Notes: generated from the sequence alone by a model not told the origin. 64,000 bases of DNA from Erythrobacter litoralis HTCC2594 (GCF_000013005.1 NC_007722.1:749501-813500), one strand, 5' to 3'. Shown: positions 43,952 to 52,715, counted from the first letter of the stretch. Translations and numbers: made by a program.

Positions 43952-44351
43952 GTTTTTTGTTTTGCGCACCCCATCCGGGTTGCGATATCCTCGCTCAAGG
44001 GGCCTGACGGCCCAATCGCTGCGGGCGCGCAGTCGCGCTTGCGGTCGGCTGGGCGCCGACCGTGCTCCGCCAAACGATAGCGAACTCCCAAACCGAAGTT
44101 CTCAGCTTCGTCGCGGAGCACCGGGCCGGCGGAGGCCCGGCGTTGCGAAGCAGAACGGCCAAAGGCCGGACAACGGCGACCGCCCGCCCGCAGCGGGTGC
44201 GGCTTGCCGCACGTCTAGCGAGGACGCGCCCACGGATGTGGGTGCGGAAAACAAACACGTTGCACCCAAGCGTCAACGCCGCTAACAGCCCCCATCCATT
44301 TTTACAGCGCGTCCGGTCGGAACCGGGCACAAGCTACGAAGGACGAATACT
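43952..44351. other. 400-base non-coding stretch with many potential hairpins
   Basis: No gene can be supported, although frames on both strands stay open because of the GC content. The stretch is packed with self-complementary pieces: GTGCTCCGC with GCGGAGCAC, GGTCGGCTGGGCGCCGACC, CCGGGCCGGCGGAGGCCCGG and GTGCGGCTTGCCGCAC. The density is higher than in other gaps in the window. It may be a structured RNA or a mosaic of repeat elements. Confidence 0.4.
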
Positions 44352-44576
44352 ATGAAGGCCGAAGGGCACCCCGAATATCACATGATCACGGTCAAGATGA
44401 CCGATGGCACCGAATTCCAGACGCGTTCGACCTGGGGCAACGAAGGCGAGACCCTCGCGCTCGAGATCGACCCGACCAGTCACCCGGCATGGACCGGCGG
44501 CAAGCAGCAGCTTCAGGAAGGCGGGCGCGTGGCGCAGTTCAACAAGCGCTTCGGCGGGCTTTCGCTCAAGAAATAA
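44352..44576 (+). CDS. rpmE: 50S ribosomal protein L31
   Basis: A 74-residue L31. It starts [20 protein letters not shown], with the TRSTWG segment and a C-terminal KFKAG-like tail reading [15 protein letters not shown]. The zinc-binding cysteines of the C+ form are absent, as is common in alphaproteobacterial L31. The gene is monocistronic with a terminator behind it. Confidence 0.93.
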   Translation: MKAEGHPEYHMITVKMTDGTEFQTRSTWGNEGETLALEIDPTSHPAWTGGKQQLQEGGRVAQFNKRFGGLSLKK

Positions 44577-44615
44577 GCTGAGAATCAGTTCCGCAGCTTC
44601 GGCTGCGAAGGGAAG

Positions 44616-44643
44616 GGCGGTCCGACGGGGCCGCCTTTTTCCG
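44616..44643 (+). terminator. Intrinsic terminator after rpmE
   Basis: GGCGGTCC-GAC-GGGGCCGCC stem-loop directly followed by TTTTTCC. It may also end the convergent TIR-like gene. Confidence 0.8.
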
Positions 44644-44645
44644 TT

Positions 44646-45293
44646 CTAGCCAAACAGGCCCGGCAACAGGTTCGCCGCCCCTACGCCCAGCCCGAAGACT
44701 GCGGCGAGAACCCCGATGATGCTCCAGATTTCGCGAGGGGTCATCTCGGAGAACTTGGTCCTGCCATCCAGCGATTTCAGCAGTTTCGGCGTCTTCTTGC
44801 GCGGGATCACGCGGGTGGTCACCCAATTCCGCATCGAGCTCAAGACATCCGCCTTGTGCAACTCTGCCGGGTCGAGGTCGACATACTGGACGTACCAATC
44901 GACCTTGGTTTCAATAAGACCTTCCTCAGAAAGTCCGCGCTGACACAGGATGTAGAGAGGAATGCCGAGGCTGTAGGCCATGGCGGATTCAATGTGATTC
45001 CACGGCGTGGTATAGATTTGGGACTGGAGGGGAACAGGGACGCTGCTGGCGCGCTTCTCCGTGCCGTCGGCGAGAAACTTGCGCTCGTAGGCCACCACCA
45101 CGACCCCGTCGCATTGAGACATCACCGACTTGATCTTGGACAGCGGGTTGCCGTCCGGATATTCGTTCTTGCCGATAATCCTCGGATCGACCCCGCATTG
45201 GTCTCGCAAGACCGCTTCCAGAGTATCTCTGAATGCCTGACTTTCCGAGGAGTAGGGCGTCCCCATGCTGATGAATACTCTGGGTGCTGCCAT
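44646..45293 (-). CDS. TIR-like domain protein with C-terminal membrane anchor
   Basis: A 215-residue protein. The N-terminal strand is RVFISMGTPYSSES, followed by a Rossmann-like pattern (CDGVVVVAYERKF) and WNHIE at residues 98-102. WxxxE is the motif that carries the catalytic glutamate in NAD-consuming TIR domains. The C-terminal 28 residues form one transmembrane segment (IWSIIGVLAAVFGLGVGAANLL). I cannot assign a named family with certainty; alternatives are SLOG/nucleoside-deoxyribosyltransferase-like folds. Base composition is lower in GC than its neighbours and it stands alone between rpmE and a DksA-like gene. An antiphage or cell-suicide role is inference. Confidence 0.7.
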   Translation of the reverse strand: MAAPRVFISMGTPYSSESQAFRDTLEAVLRDQCGVDPRIIGKNEYPDGNPLSKIKSVMSQCDGVVVVAYERKFLADGTEKRASSVPVPLQSQIYTTPWNHIESAMAYSLGIPLYILCQRGLSEEGLIETKVDWYVQYVDLDPAELHKADVLSSMRNWVTTRVIPRKKTPKLLKSLDGRTKFSEMTPREIWSIIGVLAAVFGLGVGAANLLPGLFG

Positions 45294-45345
45294 CCGGTCT
45301 GTCTCGGTGTCCTAGTGCCTCAAAATGAAGTGAAATGCGGCCAAG

Positions 45346-45660
45346 CTATGCGCATTTGATGCAGCGCGTCGCGATCGGTCGCGCCTCGAGCCGCTCTTTC
45401 GGAATCGGTTCGCCGCACTTGGCGCAGGTTCCGTAGCTGCCGTTCTCGATCCGCGCGAGGGCATAGCGAACTTGCTGGATTTCCGCGCGCAGCACATCGT
45501 CGACCCCTTCGAGCGCCTCGTCGTCGGCCAGGTCGACGGCCTGCTCGCTGGAATCGGCATCAAGGGGGCCGCGCAGGTCGTCTTCGATCACGTTCGCACG
45601 CTCGAGCAGGTCGGCCAGGCGTTCCTGCAATTGCGGCCTGAAGCCATCGAATTCACTCAT
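45346..45660 (-). CDS. DksA/TraR-type zinc-finger protein
   Basis: A 104-residue DksA/TraR family protein. The N-terminal coiled coil (QERLADLLERANVIEDDL) is followed by an acidic tip (DLADDEALEGVDDVL) and a zinc finger CAKCGEPIP...CIKC at the C-terminus. It is shorter than DksA (about 150 residues), resembling TraR-like or alphaproteobacterial short forms that bind the RNA polymerase secondary channel. It starts at the ATG overlapping the stop of the upstream prolyl-hydroxylase-type gene (ATGA). Confidence 0.87.
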   Translation of the reverse strand: MSEFDGFRPQLQERLADLLERANVIEDDLRGPLDADSSEQAVDLADDEALEGVDDVLRAEIQQVRYALARIENGSYGTCAKCGEPIPKERLEARPIATRCIKCA

Positions 45661-46310
45661 GACCACCCCCACGGTTTTTCACGGTACCACTTGGTTATCA
45701 CATATTTGAGCCCGCGGCGCACCTTCATGCCGTGATGCAGCGCGTTGACATTGCCGACCATCTGCCCGGTCGCGGGATCGAGCCGGCGGTTGTTCCAGCA
45801 CAGCAGCTTGCCTGTCTCGGGCTGGAAGCTCTTCTTCACCGTCTTGAACCGTGTCGCGCCTCCCGCCTCGACCTCGTTGAGGTAGATCATGAAAGTCCAG
45901 GTCCGCTGGCCTGCGACCGCGCAATATTTCTCGTAATCCGCGCCGTTTGGTTCGAACCAATCGTTGTGCGGCTTGAATTCCTGCCCGACTTCGTAGCGCT
46001 GGCCCTGAACCGGCTCGCCGTGGGCGGAATCGATCCCGCTCAATTCCTCCAGCATCGCCTCCAGCGCACCGACCGCATCGAGATCGGGGTCGAGGTCGCA
46101 GGTTTCGCTGGTGCGGAAATACTCGTCGCCATTGTGGTCGGCAATTGTCGAGGGGCGGCGATTGGTTTCGATCAACGCGATCAGCTCCGCGCAGTGATCG
46201 GGCGAGAGGAAATCGCGCCGCTGGAACAGCTCGAGCTTGGCGTAGGGCAGGCGCTGGACGCCGCCGTAATGTGTGAGCCGGTCTGCCGAAGATTCGCCGG
46301 GTGGAAGCAT
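45657..46310 (-). CDS. Prolyl 4-hydroxylase-type 2OG-Fe(II) oxygenase
   Basis: A 217-residue double-stranded beta-helix oxygenase. Iron ligands are H115 and D117 (FKPHNDWFEP) and the distal His in NALHHGMKVRRG; the 2-oxoglutarate Lys/Arg follows in KVRRGLKYV. Motifs around GQRYEVGQEFKPHND and WTFMIYLNEVEAGGATRF identify the P4Hc domain. Substrate unknown: bacterial members hydroxylate EF-Tu or proline. The start MLPPGESSADRLTH is chosen because upstream codons overlap the tRNA region. Its stop overlaps the DksA-like start, so the two are co-translated. Confidence 0.9.
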   Translation of the reverse strand: MLPPGESSADRLTHYGGVQRLPYAKLELFQRRDFLSPDHCAELIALIETNRRPSTIADHNGDEYFRTSETCDLDPDLDAVGALEAMLEELSGIDSAHGEPVQGQRYEVGQEFKPHNDWFEPNGADYEKYCAVAGQRTWTFMIYLNEVEAGGATRFKTVKKSFQPETGKLLCWNNRRLDPATGQMVGNVNALHHGMKVRRGLKYVITKWYREKPWGWS

Positions 46311-46503
46311 GGCGACAAGTCTAGCCGCGCGCAGGCCGCTCGCAAGCTGCGAAACAATATTACGCACATACGCGGCAGACGCACTTTTCACTTCACATGC
46401 GGCCGCTCGTGTGCAACAGGCTCGCGCCCGCGTTCGGGTGCCCTTGACGGGCGCGCGGATGGGCGTAACAGCGCGCTCCTGCATGGCTTTGTGCGGGGCT
46501 TGT

Positions 46504-46581
46504 GGCGATCGTAGCTCAGTTGGTTAGAGCGCCGGTTTGTGGTACCGGAGGTCGGGGGTTCGAGACCCCTCGATCGCCCCA
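46504..46581 (+). tRNA. tRNA-His (GTG)
   Basis: The extra G at position -1 pairs with C73 in the standard tRNA-His way; the acceptor GCGATCG pairs with CGATCGC. The anticodon loop contains GTG. D arm AGCTCAGTTGG and T arm GGGGTTCGAGACCCC are present, with encoded CCA. Confidence 0.95.
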
Positions 46582-46633
46582 TTTTCCCCCTCGCAACAGC
46601 ACACTCTTCCACCCCACAGCAAGGGCAGGGGCG

Positions 46634-47707
46634 ATGAACGCGATGACGGCATTCTGGACCGAAGCGGATTACGACGATCACGAGCTGGTCCAGCTCGTGC
46701 GCGATCCCAAATCGGGCCTGACCGCGATTATCGCGATCCATTCGACCCATCTCGGCCCGGGCGCCGGTGGCACGCGTTTCTGGCACTATCCCGATCCCAA
46801 GGCAGCGATGCGCGACGCGCTGCGGCTCAGCCGCGGGATGAGCTACAAGAACGCGATGGCCGGCCTGCCGATGGGCGGCGGCAAGGCCGTGATCCTCGCC
46901 GACGAGGATCGCACCAAGTCGCCCGAGATGCTCGCCGCCTTCGGCGATGCGGTCGAAGCGCTGGGTGGCAAATACGTGACCGCTGAGGACGTCGGCATCA
47001 GCGAAGCCGACATGGTCGCCGTTTCGCAGCGCACCAGCTATGTTTCGGGCCTGCCGGTCGAGGGCGAAGATTCGGCTGGCGGCGATCCCGGTCCGTTCAC
47101 TGCCATGGGCATCTATCACGGCATCAAGGCCGCTGTGGCGCACAAGCTCGGCAAGGACAGCGTCAAGGGCGTCCATGTCGCGGTGCAGGGCACCGGCAGC
47201 GTCGGCGGCGGCGTTGCGCGCCTGCTGGCCAAGGATGGTGCCAAGCTGACGCTCTCCGACATCCACGAAGACCGCGCCGAAGCGCTGGCGACCGAGCTTG
47301 GCGGCAAGGCCGTCGCGCCCGATGCGATCATGAGCACGGCCTGCGACGTTTTCAGCCCCAACGCTCTTGGCGCGATCCTCGATGACGAAGGCATTGCGCG
47401 GCTCGACTGCGCCATTGTCGCCGGCGGCGCCAACAACCAGTTCGCCCGCGCCAAACATGGTGCCATGCTGGCCGAGCGCGATATCCTCTACGCCCCGGAT
47501 TATGTCATCAATGCCGGCGGTATCATTAGCGTGGCGCAAGAATATCTCGACCGCCAGCAGGGCGCGTCCGGCGGCATCAACGAAGTCCGCAAGCGCATCG
47601 CCCAGATTCCCGAGCGGCTGGTGCAGATCTGGCAAGAGAGCGAACGCAGCGGCATTTCCGCGGACGTCGTTGCCGACCGCATGGCCCAGAAGCTCATCGG
47701 GCGGTGA
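46634..47707 (+). CDS. Leu/Val/Phe/Glu-type amino acid dehydrogenase
   Basis: A 357-residue NAD-dependent amino acid dehydrogenase. The catalytic Lys lies in AGLPMGGGKAVI near residue 80 and the Asp in TAEDVG. The C-terminal NAD fold has VAVQGTGSVGGGVARLL. Overall length and motifs resemble leucine/valine dehydrogenases rather than glutamate dehydrogenase. It would deaminate branched-chain amino acids reversibly. It is close behind tRNA-His and likely monocistronic. The exact amino acid cannot be fixed from sequence. Confidence 0.9.
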   Translation: MNAMTAFWTEADYDDHELVQLVRDPKSGLTAIIAIHSTHLGPGAGGTRFWHYPDPKAAMRDALRLSRGMSYKNAMAGLPMGGGKAVILADEDRTKSPEMLAAFGDAVEALGGKYVTAEDVGISEADMVAVSQRTSYVSGLPVEGEDSAGGDPGPFTAMGIYHGIKAAVAHKLGKDSVKGVHVAVQGTGSVGGGVARLLAKDGAKLTLSDIHEDRAEALATELGGKAVAPDAIMSTACDVFSPNALGAILDDEGIARLDCAIVAGGANNQFARAKHGAMLAERDILYAPDYVINAGGIISVAQEYLDRQQGASGGINEVRKRIAQIPERLVQIWQESERSGISADVVADRMAQKLIGR

Positions 47708-47774
47708 CGAATAGGCCTTCGGTCTCGCTTGCAGGGGCCTGCCCGCGCGACTAGATTGCAACGCGACACGTCTC

Positions 47775-48497
47775 ATGCACGCTTTCGCCAATCCCAAACG
47801 CTTCCTGTCGCTCGCCGGCTGGCTCACGCCGCTATTGCTGGTGAGCGGTCTGGTGCTCGCCGCAGGTTCGCTGTGGTGGGGGCTGACGCAGGTGCCGCCC
47901 GATCGGCTGATGGGCGAAACGGTGCGCATCCTGTTCCTGCACGTGCCCGCTGCCTGGCTCGGCATGGGGGGATGGACCGCAATCGCGGTGTCGAGCCTCG
48001 TCTACCTCGTCTGGCGCCACCCGCTCGCGGCGATCGCCGCGCAGGCGGCGGCATGGCCGGGCATTGTGTTTACTGCGATCTGCCTCGCGACGGGGTCGAT
48101 CTGGGGCCGCCCGACATGGGGGACCTGGTGGGTGTGGGACGGGCGGCTGACCAGCATGCTAGTGCTGCTGTTCCTCTATGCAGGTTATCTCGCACTGGCG
48201 CAGGCGGCCGAGCGTGAGGGCGTGTCCGCACGGATTCCCGCGATCTTCGGCCTTGTCGGCGCCGTCAATATCCCGATCATCAACCGTTCGGTCGTGTGGT
48301 GGAATTCGCTGCACCAGCCACCCTCGATCACCGTCGGGAAGAGCGCGATTGCGCCTGAGTTCCTGTGGCCGCTGCTCATCGCAGTCGTCGGTTTTTCGTT
48401 GATCTTCGGCGGCGTCGTGCTGGCGCGGATGCGGGCGATTCTCGCCGATGTCCAGACCGAGGCCCGGCTGCGGCGCAAGGCAATGGAGGCGGCGTGA
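47775..48497 (+). CDS. ccmC: Heme exporter permease CcmC
   Basis: A 240-residue inner-membrane protein with six transmembrane helices and the tryptophan-rich heme motif WGTWWVWDGRLTS. Two periplasmic histidines, in LFLHVPAAW and NSLHQPPS, ligate heme. CcmC delivers heme to CcmE in system I cytochrome c maturation. It is the first gene of a compact operon ccmC-D-E-F-dsbE-ccmH-ccmI with overlapping starts and stops. ccmA/ccmB are not in this operon. Confidence 0.95.
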   Translation: MHAFANPKRFLSLAGWLTPLLLVSGLVLAAGSLWWGLTQVPPDRLMGETVRILFLHVPAAWLGMGGWTAIAVSSLVYLVWRHPLAAIAAQAAAWPGIVFTAICLATGSIWGRPTWGTWWVWDGRLTSMLVLLFLYAGYLALAQAAEREGVSARIPAIFGLVGAVNIPIINRSVVWWNSLHQPPSITVGKSAIAPEFLWPLLIAVVGFSLIFGGVVLARMRAILADVQTEARLRRKAMEAA

Positions 48498-48637
48498 TGC
48501 GCGAGGGGCTCGACCAATGGGACTTCGTGATCGCGGCCTATGCGGTGGGCGTTCTCGGCACGTTGGCTATGGTGGCGTGGAGCTGGATTTCGATGAAGCG
48601 TGCCGAAGCGCGGCGTGAAAAGGCGCGCAGGAAATGA
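48497..48637 (+). CDS. ccmD: Heme exporter protein CcmD
   Basis: A 46-residue protein with one transmembrane helix (FVIAAYAVGVLGTLAMVAWSW) and a basic tail (MKRAEARREKARRK). Size, position between ccmC and ccmE, and tail are those of CcmD. It holds CcmC and CcmE in a complex. The ATG overlaps the ccmC stop by one base, and ccmE starts within its end. Confidence 0.9.
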   Translation: MREGLDQWDFVIAAYAVGVLGTLAMVAWSWISMKRAEARREKARRK

Positions 48638-49110
48638 GCGAGACGACCGGCGGTCTCAAACCAAAGCACCAGCGGCTGGTGCTTGTCGTAATCGCGCTGG
48701 TGGTGCTGGTCGCGGCGGGATTGCTCGCGGCATATGCCTTGCGCAACCAGGCGAGCTATTTCTACGTGCCGAGCCAGATTGTCGCCGAAAAACCTTCGCC
48801 CGACCGCGCCGTGCGGCTAGGTGGGATGGTGCAGGAGGGCTCGATCGAGACGCTCGAGGACGGCGTGACCGTGTCCTTCGTCGTCGGTGACGGCGATGCG
48901 ACGGTGCCGGTGCGCTTCGTCGGTATTTTGCCGGACCTGTTCGTGGAAAATTCGGGCGTCGTTGCCGAAGGGCGCTACCAGGCCGATGGCACCTTCGTGG
49001 CGGACAATCTACTCGCCAAGCATGACGAGAACTACGTGCCGCGCGAATTGCAGGACATGGAGCAGCATCAGGCGGCCGACGTTTACGGCGAGACGGTCGA
49101 AGGTACATGA
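48634..49110 (+). CDS. ccmE: Heme chaperone CcmE
   Basis: A 158-residue heme chaperone with an N-terminal anchor (LVLVVIALVVLVAAGLLAA) and a beta-barrel domain in the periplasm. The heme-binding motif is H130-x3-Y134 (AKHDENYVPRE), with covalent heme at His. It takes heme from CcmC and passes it to CcmF. It overlaps ccmD and ccmF by four bases on each side. Confidence 0.95.
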   Translation: MSETTGGLKPKHQRLVLVVIALVVLVAAGLLAAYALRNQASYFYVPSQIVAEKPSPDRAVRLGGMVQEGSIETLEDGVTVSFVVGDGDATVPVRFVGILPDLFVENSGVVAEGRYQADGTFVADNLLAKHDENYVPRELQDMEQHQAADVYGETVEGT

Positions 49111-51056
49111 TCGCGGAGGTCGGCCTCGCCGCGCTGTGGATGGCCGCAGCGCTTGCACTCGGGCAGATGGTTTGCGGCGCGCTGGCCTTGCGAGAGCAGG
49201 GCGCGGAGATCGGTGCGCTGACCCGGCCATTCGCCATCGTACAGGGCCTGCTGCTCGCTATCTCCTTCGCCTGCCTGCTCTATCTCTTTGCAATCACCGA
49301 TCTTTCGACGAAGCTCGTCGTCGCCAATTCGCATGTCGACAAGCCGATGATCTTCAAGGTCACCGGTGTCTGGGGCAACCATGAAGGTTCGATGCTGCTG
49401 TGGGTCACGGTAATGGCGCTGGCCGGTGCGCTGATCGCATGGCTCGAGCGGCGACTGCCTGAGAACACCATGCAGGCGACACTGGCCGCGCAAGGCTTCG
49501 TCGCGCTGGGGTTCTTCGCTTTCCTGCTGTTCAGTTCCAATCCGTTCGAGCGGCTGCCGACCCCCGCAGTTTCCGGCGTTGGCCTCAATCCGTTGCTGCA
49601 GGACATCGGCTTGGCCTTCCATCCGCCGACGCTTTACATCGGCTATGTCGGCCTGTCGGTCGCCTTCAGCTTCGTCGTCGGCGCGCTGGTCACGCGGCAG
49701 GTGACGCCCGACTTTGCCCGCGCGATGCGGCCCTGGGTGCTGGGCGCGTGGGTGTTCCTGACGCTCGGCATCACCGCGGGCAGTTACTGGGCCTATTACG
49801 AGCTCGGCTGGGGTGGCTACTGGTTCTGGGACCCGGTCGAGAACGCGTCGCTTATGCCGTGGCTCGCGGCGACGGCGCTGCTGCATTCGGTCGGCGTGCT
49901 GGCCGCGCGCGATGCATTACGGACATGGACCGTCATGCTCGGCGTGATCGCCTTCTCCATGAGCATGCTCGGCACGTTCCTCGTACGTTCGGGAGTGTTG
50001 ACCAGTGTCCACGCCTTCGCCGTCGACCCCGAGCGCGGCGCTTTCATCCTTGCATTGCTGGTCCTCTATATCGGCGGCTCGCTGGCGCTCTTCGCCCTTC
50101 GCGCGGGCAGCATTTCGGAGGGAGAGCGCTTCACATTGGCGAGCCGCGAGAGCGCGCTGGTATTCAACAATGTGATGCTCAGCGCCATCCTCGGCGTAGT
50201 GCTGCTCGGCACGCTCTATCCGCTGCTGGCTGAGGCCTTCAATGCGCGCGTGTCGGTCGGGCCGCCTTACTTCAATCCGGTCAGTGCGGTCTTCGCCGTG
50301 CCGATGTTCCTGGTGCTGGCGGTCGGTCCGCTGCTGCAATGGCGCAAGGACAGGTTCAGCCGGATCAAGACGCCGGTGATGATTTCCGGCGCTGCATTGG
50401 TGTTGGCGCTGGTCGGCCTCGGCCTGTTTGTCGACATGAGCATACTGGCGCTGATCGGCTTTGCGCTGGCGATCGGCCTCGGTGTCGCGAGCCTGCAACC
50501 TCTGTGGGGCCGCAACCTGTTGCGCGTGCCGACCGCGACTTGGGGCATGGTCGCAGCGCATTTCGGAGTCGCGGTGGCGCTGTTCGGCATTGCCAGCGAA
50601 GCGGCGCTGACCGAAGAGCGGCTGGCTGCGCTGACCCCGGGTGAAAGCGTTGTAGTGGGCGAATGGATGGTGACGCTCGACGGCGTGGAGCCGCGCGCCG
50701 GGCCGAACTGGACCGCGCTCGAAGCCCGCATCCTGGCGAGCTACGACGGCGGTGCGCAGCGCGCGCTGGCACCGCAGGCGCGTACGTTCACCGAACCCGT
50801 GCAGGAAACCACGGAAAGCGCGCTCGAAACGCGCTGGAACGGCCAACTTTACGCCACGCTCGGCAACCGCCTGCCCGACGGTCGCTGGCAATTGCGGTTG
50901 TGGTGGAAACCCTTCGTTACGTTGATCTGGTTCGGCGGTATATTGATCGCGCTGGGCGGTGCGCTTGCCATTGTCGGGCACCTGCGCGTTCACTTGCGCC
51001 GCCAATCGATCGAACGGCAGATCGCGCTTCGCCACGGGCAGGAGCTACCGGCATGA
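49107..51056 (+). CDS. ccmF: Cytochrome c heme lyase subunit CcmF
   Basis: A 649-residue polytopic inner-membrane protein with the signature WD domain GWGGYWFWDPVENASLMPW near residue 235. Conserved histidines include those in GNHEGSMLLW and AFHPPTLYIG. CcmF attaches heme to apocytochrome c together with CcmH. Length and motifs are usual. It begins overlapping ccmE (ATGA) and overlaps dsbE at the end. Confidence 0.96.
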   Translation: MIAEVGLAALWMAAALALGQMVCGALALREQGAEIGALTRPFAIVQGLLLAISFACLLYLFAITDLSTKLVVANSHVDKPMIFKVTGVWGNHEGSMLLWVTVMALAGALIAWLERRLPENTMQATLAAQGFVALGFFAFLLFSSNPFERLPTPAVSGVGLNPLLQDIGLAFHPPTLYIGYVGLSVAFSFVVGALVTRQVTPDFARAMRPWVLGAWVFLTLGITAGSYWAYYELGWGGYWFWDPVENASLMPWLAATALLHSVGVLAARDALRTWTVMLGVIAFSMSMLGTFLVRSGVLTSVHAFAVDPERGAFILALLVLYIGGSLALFALRAGSISEGERFTLASRESALVFNNVMLSAILGVVLLGTLYPLLAEAFNARVSVGPPYFNPVSAVFAVPMFLVLAVGPLLQWRKDRFSRIKTPVMISGAALVLALVGLGLFVDMSILALIGFALAIGLGVASLQPLWGRNLLRVPTATWGMVAAHFGVAVALFGIASEAALTEERLAALTPGESVVVGEWMVTLDGVEPRAGPNWTALEARILASYDGGAQRALAPQARTFTEPVQETTESALETRWNGQLYATLGNRLPDGRWQLRLWWKPFVTLIWFGGILIALGGALAIVGHLRVHLRRQSIERQIALRHGQELPA

Positions 51057-51595
51057 ACAAGCTGCTGATCTGGGGGCCGCTGGCGCTGTTCCTGTTCTTT
51101 GCCGGGGTGGCGGGATACCAGTTGACCCAGCCGAAGGACGAGACCGTGCGCAGCGCGATGGTCGGCAAACCGCTGCCGGCCTTCGACCTGCCGGCTTATG
51201 ATCCGGCGGGCGAGGGCGATGGGCCAGCGCGGATCACCGACGCGATCTTTCGTGACGGCAGGCCGAAGCTTCTGAATGTCTGGGCCAGCTGGTGCCTGCC
51301 CTGCATCGCCGAGGCCCCGCAACTGGAAGCGCTGGAGCAGATGGGCGTGGAGATCGTCGGTGTCGCCATCCGCGACAAACCCGAAGACATCGCGCAATTC
51401 CTTGCCCGTCACGGCAATCCTTACACCGCTATCGCTCGCGACGACATCTCCGAGGTCCAGCTCGGCATCGGCTCGAGCGGGGTGCCGGAAACCTTCGTGA
51501 TCGATGGCGAGGGCGTGATCCGATACCAGCATATCGGCGATATCCGGCCCGAACACATCTCGGACCTGCTGCGCGAGCTGGAGGCGGCGGGATGA
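51053..51595 (+). CDS. dsbE: Thiol:disulfide oxidoreductase DsbE/CcmG
   Basis: A 180-residue membrane-anchored thioredoxin-like protein (N-terminal helix LLIWGPLALFLFFAGVAG). The redox motif is WCLPC with Cys at residues 81 and 84, and the cis-Pro region is SSGVPETFVID. It reduces the CXXCH cysteines of apocytochrome c for heme attachment. Overlaps ccmF and ccmH by four bases at each end. Confidence 0.94.
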   Translation: MNKLLIWGPLALFLFFAGVAGYQLTQPKDETVRSAMVGKPLPAFDLPAYDPAGEGDGPARITDAIFRDGRPKLLNVWASWCLPCIAEAPQLEALEQMGVEIVGVAIRDKPEDIAQFLARHGNPYTAIARDDISEVQLGIGSSGVPETFVIDGEGVIRYQHIGDIRPEHISDLLRELEAAG

Positions 51596-51993
51596 TCCGT
51601 CTCCTCGCTCTCGTTCTCGCACTTCTCGCCGCGCCGCTCGCCGCGCAGCAGCGATTGCCCGATGCACCGCTGGCCAATGTCCAGCTTGAGGACCCGGCGC
51701 AGGAGCAGGCCGCGCTCGACCTGATGGAGACATTGCGCTGCCTCACCTGCCAGTCGCAATCGATCCATGACAGCGACGCGCCCATCGCCGGTGACATGCG
51801 CCACCAGGTCCGCAGCCGCATTGCGGCGGGCGAACATCCGGAGCAGATTCGCGCGTGGATGATCGAGCGCTACGGCGATTATATCAGCTACAGCCCGACC
51901 GTGAGCCGGACGACTTGGCCGCTCTACATGGTCCCGGTCCTGCTCATGCTCGCGGCGCTGGGCCTGTTCTGGCGCCGGATGCGCCGCTCGTGA
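51592..51993 (+). CDS. ccmH: Cytochrome c maturation protein CcmH
   Basis: A 133-residue CcmH with signal peptide (ends APLAAQ) and the redox motif LRCLTCQSQSI near residue 48, and a C-terminal membrane anchor (YMVPVLLMLAALGLFW). It is the short N-terminal (CcmH/CcmL) version; the CcmI part is a separate gene just behind it. It works with DsbE and CcmF in handing apocytochrome thiols to heme ligation. Confidence 0.93.
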   Translation: MIRLLALVLALLAAPLAAQQRLPDAPLANVQLEDPAQEQAALDLMETLRCLTCQSQSIHDSDAPIAGDMRHQVRSRIAAGEHPEQIRAWMIERYGDYISYSPTVSRTTWPLYMVPVLLMLAALGLFWRRMRRS

Positions 51994-52715
51994 GCACCTG
52001 GATCGCGATTGCCGCTATGGCGCTTACGGCTTTCGGGCTGGGTGCGTGGCTGCTGCGCGAGCAGCGCGGTGTCTGGACCTTGATGGCGGCGATGCTGGTG
52101 GTGGGGCTGGCGGGCTATGCCTGGCAAGGCTCGCCAGGGTATGGCTCGGTTTCGGCCGAAAGCTTGGAAGAGCCGCGCGGCAACCCCGGGCTGATCGATG
52201 CACGCCGCGAGTTCTTCGATCCGGCCAATCCGCCCAGCCGCTATGTCACCACCGCCGATGCCTTCGCGCGGCGCGGCGACTACGAACGCGCCGCCAATTT
52301 CCTGCGCGGCGCGGTGTCCGAGAACCCCAATGACGGCGAGGCATGGCTGGCGCTAGGCGTCGCGCTGGTCGAACATGCCCGCGGCAACGAGGCGCCGGCC
52401 GCCGAAATGGCCTTCAAGCAGGCCCGCGCGCGTTTGCCGGGCAATCCCGGGCCGGCGTTCTTTCAAGGCGTCAACGCCATGCGCGCCGGGGAGTTCACTC
52501 AAGCACGCGAGCTGTGGATCGAAGCGCTGGCCGAGTCGGACGAGAATGCGCCGGGCCGCGAATATGTCGCCGAGCGCCTCGTCGGTCTCGACCGCCTGAT
52601 GGAAACCCTGATGCAGCAGATGCAGGGCGACCCACGCACAACTCCGCCAGGCACCCCCGCAATGCCCCCCGCAGCGTCCTCAACGCCACCCGCGCCGGGT
52701 ACCGGTGGACCCTAG
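51990..52715 (+). CDS. ccmI: CcmI-like apocytochrome chaperone with tetratricopeptide repeats
   Basis: A 241-residue protein with two N-terminal membrane helices (IAIAAMALTAFGLGAWLL and TLMAAMLVVGLAGYAW) and a TPR-type domain (YVTTADAFARRGDYERAANFLRGAV, WLALGVALVEHARG). Such CcmI proteins bind the C-terminus of apocytochrome c. The GTG start overlaps the ccmH stop. The C-terminus is rich in Pro/Thr (PAMPPAASSTPPAPG). It is the last gene of the operon. Confidence 0.87.
   Translation: MSTWIAIAAMALTAFGLGAWLLREQRGVWTLMAAMLVVGLAGYAWQGSPGYGSVSAESLEEPRGNPGLIDARREFFDPANPPSRYVTTADAFARRGDYERAANFLRGAVSENPNDGEAWLALGVALVEHARGNEAPAAEMAFKQARARLPGNPGPAFFQGVNAMRAGEFTQARELWIEALAESDENAPGREYVAERLVGLDRLMETLMQQMQGDPRTTPPGTPAMPPAASSTPPAPGTGGP

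Noticed and set aside
43995..44330. 111-codon frame on the minus strand between fabZ and rpmE
   Set aside because: Several frames on both strands are open here because of the GC-rich hairpin sequence; no domain, no ribosome site.
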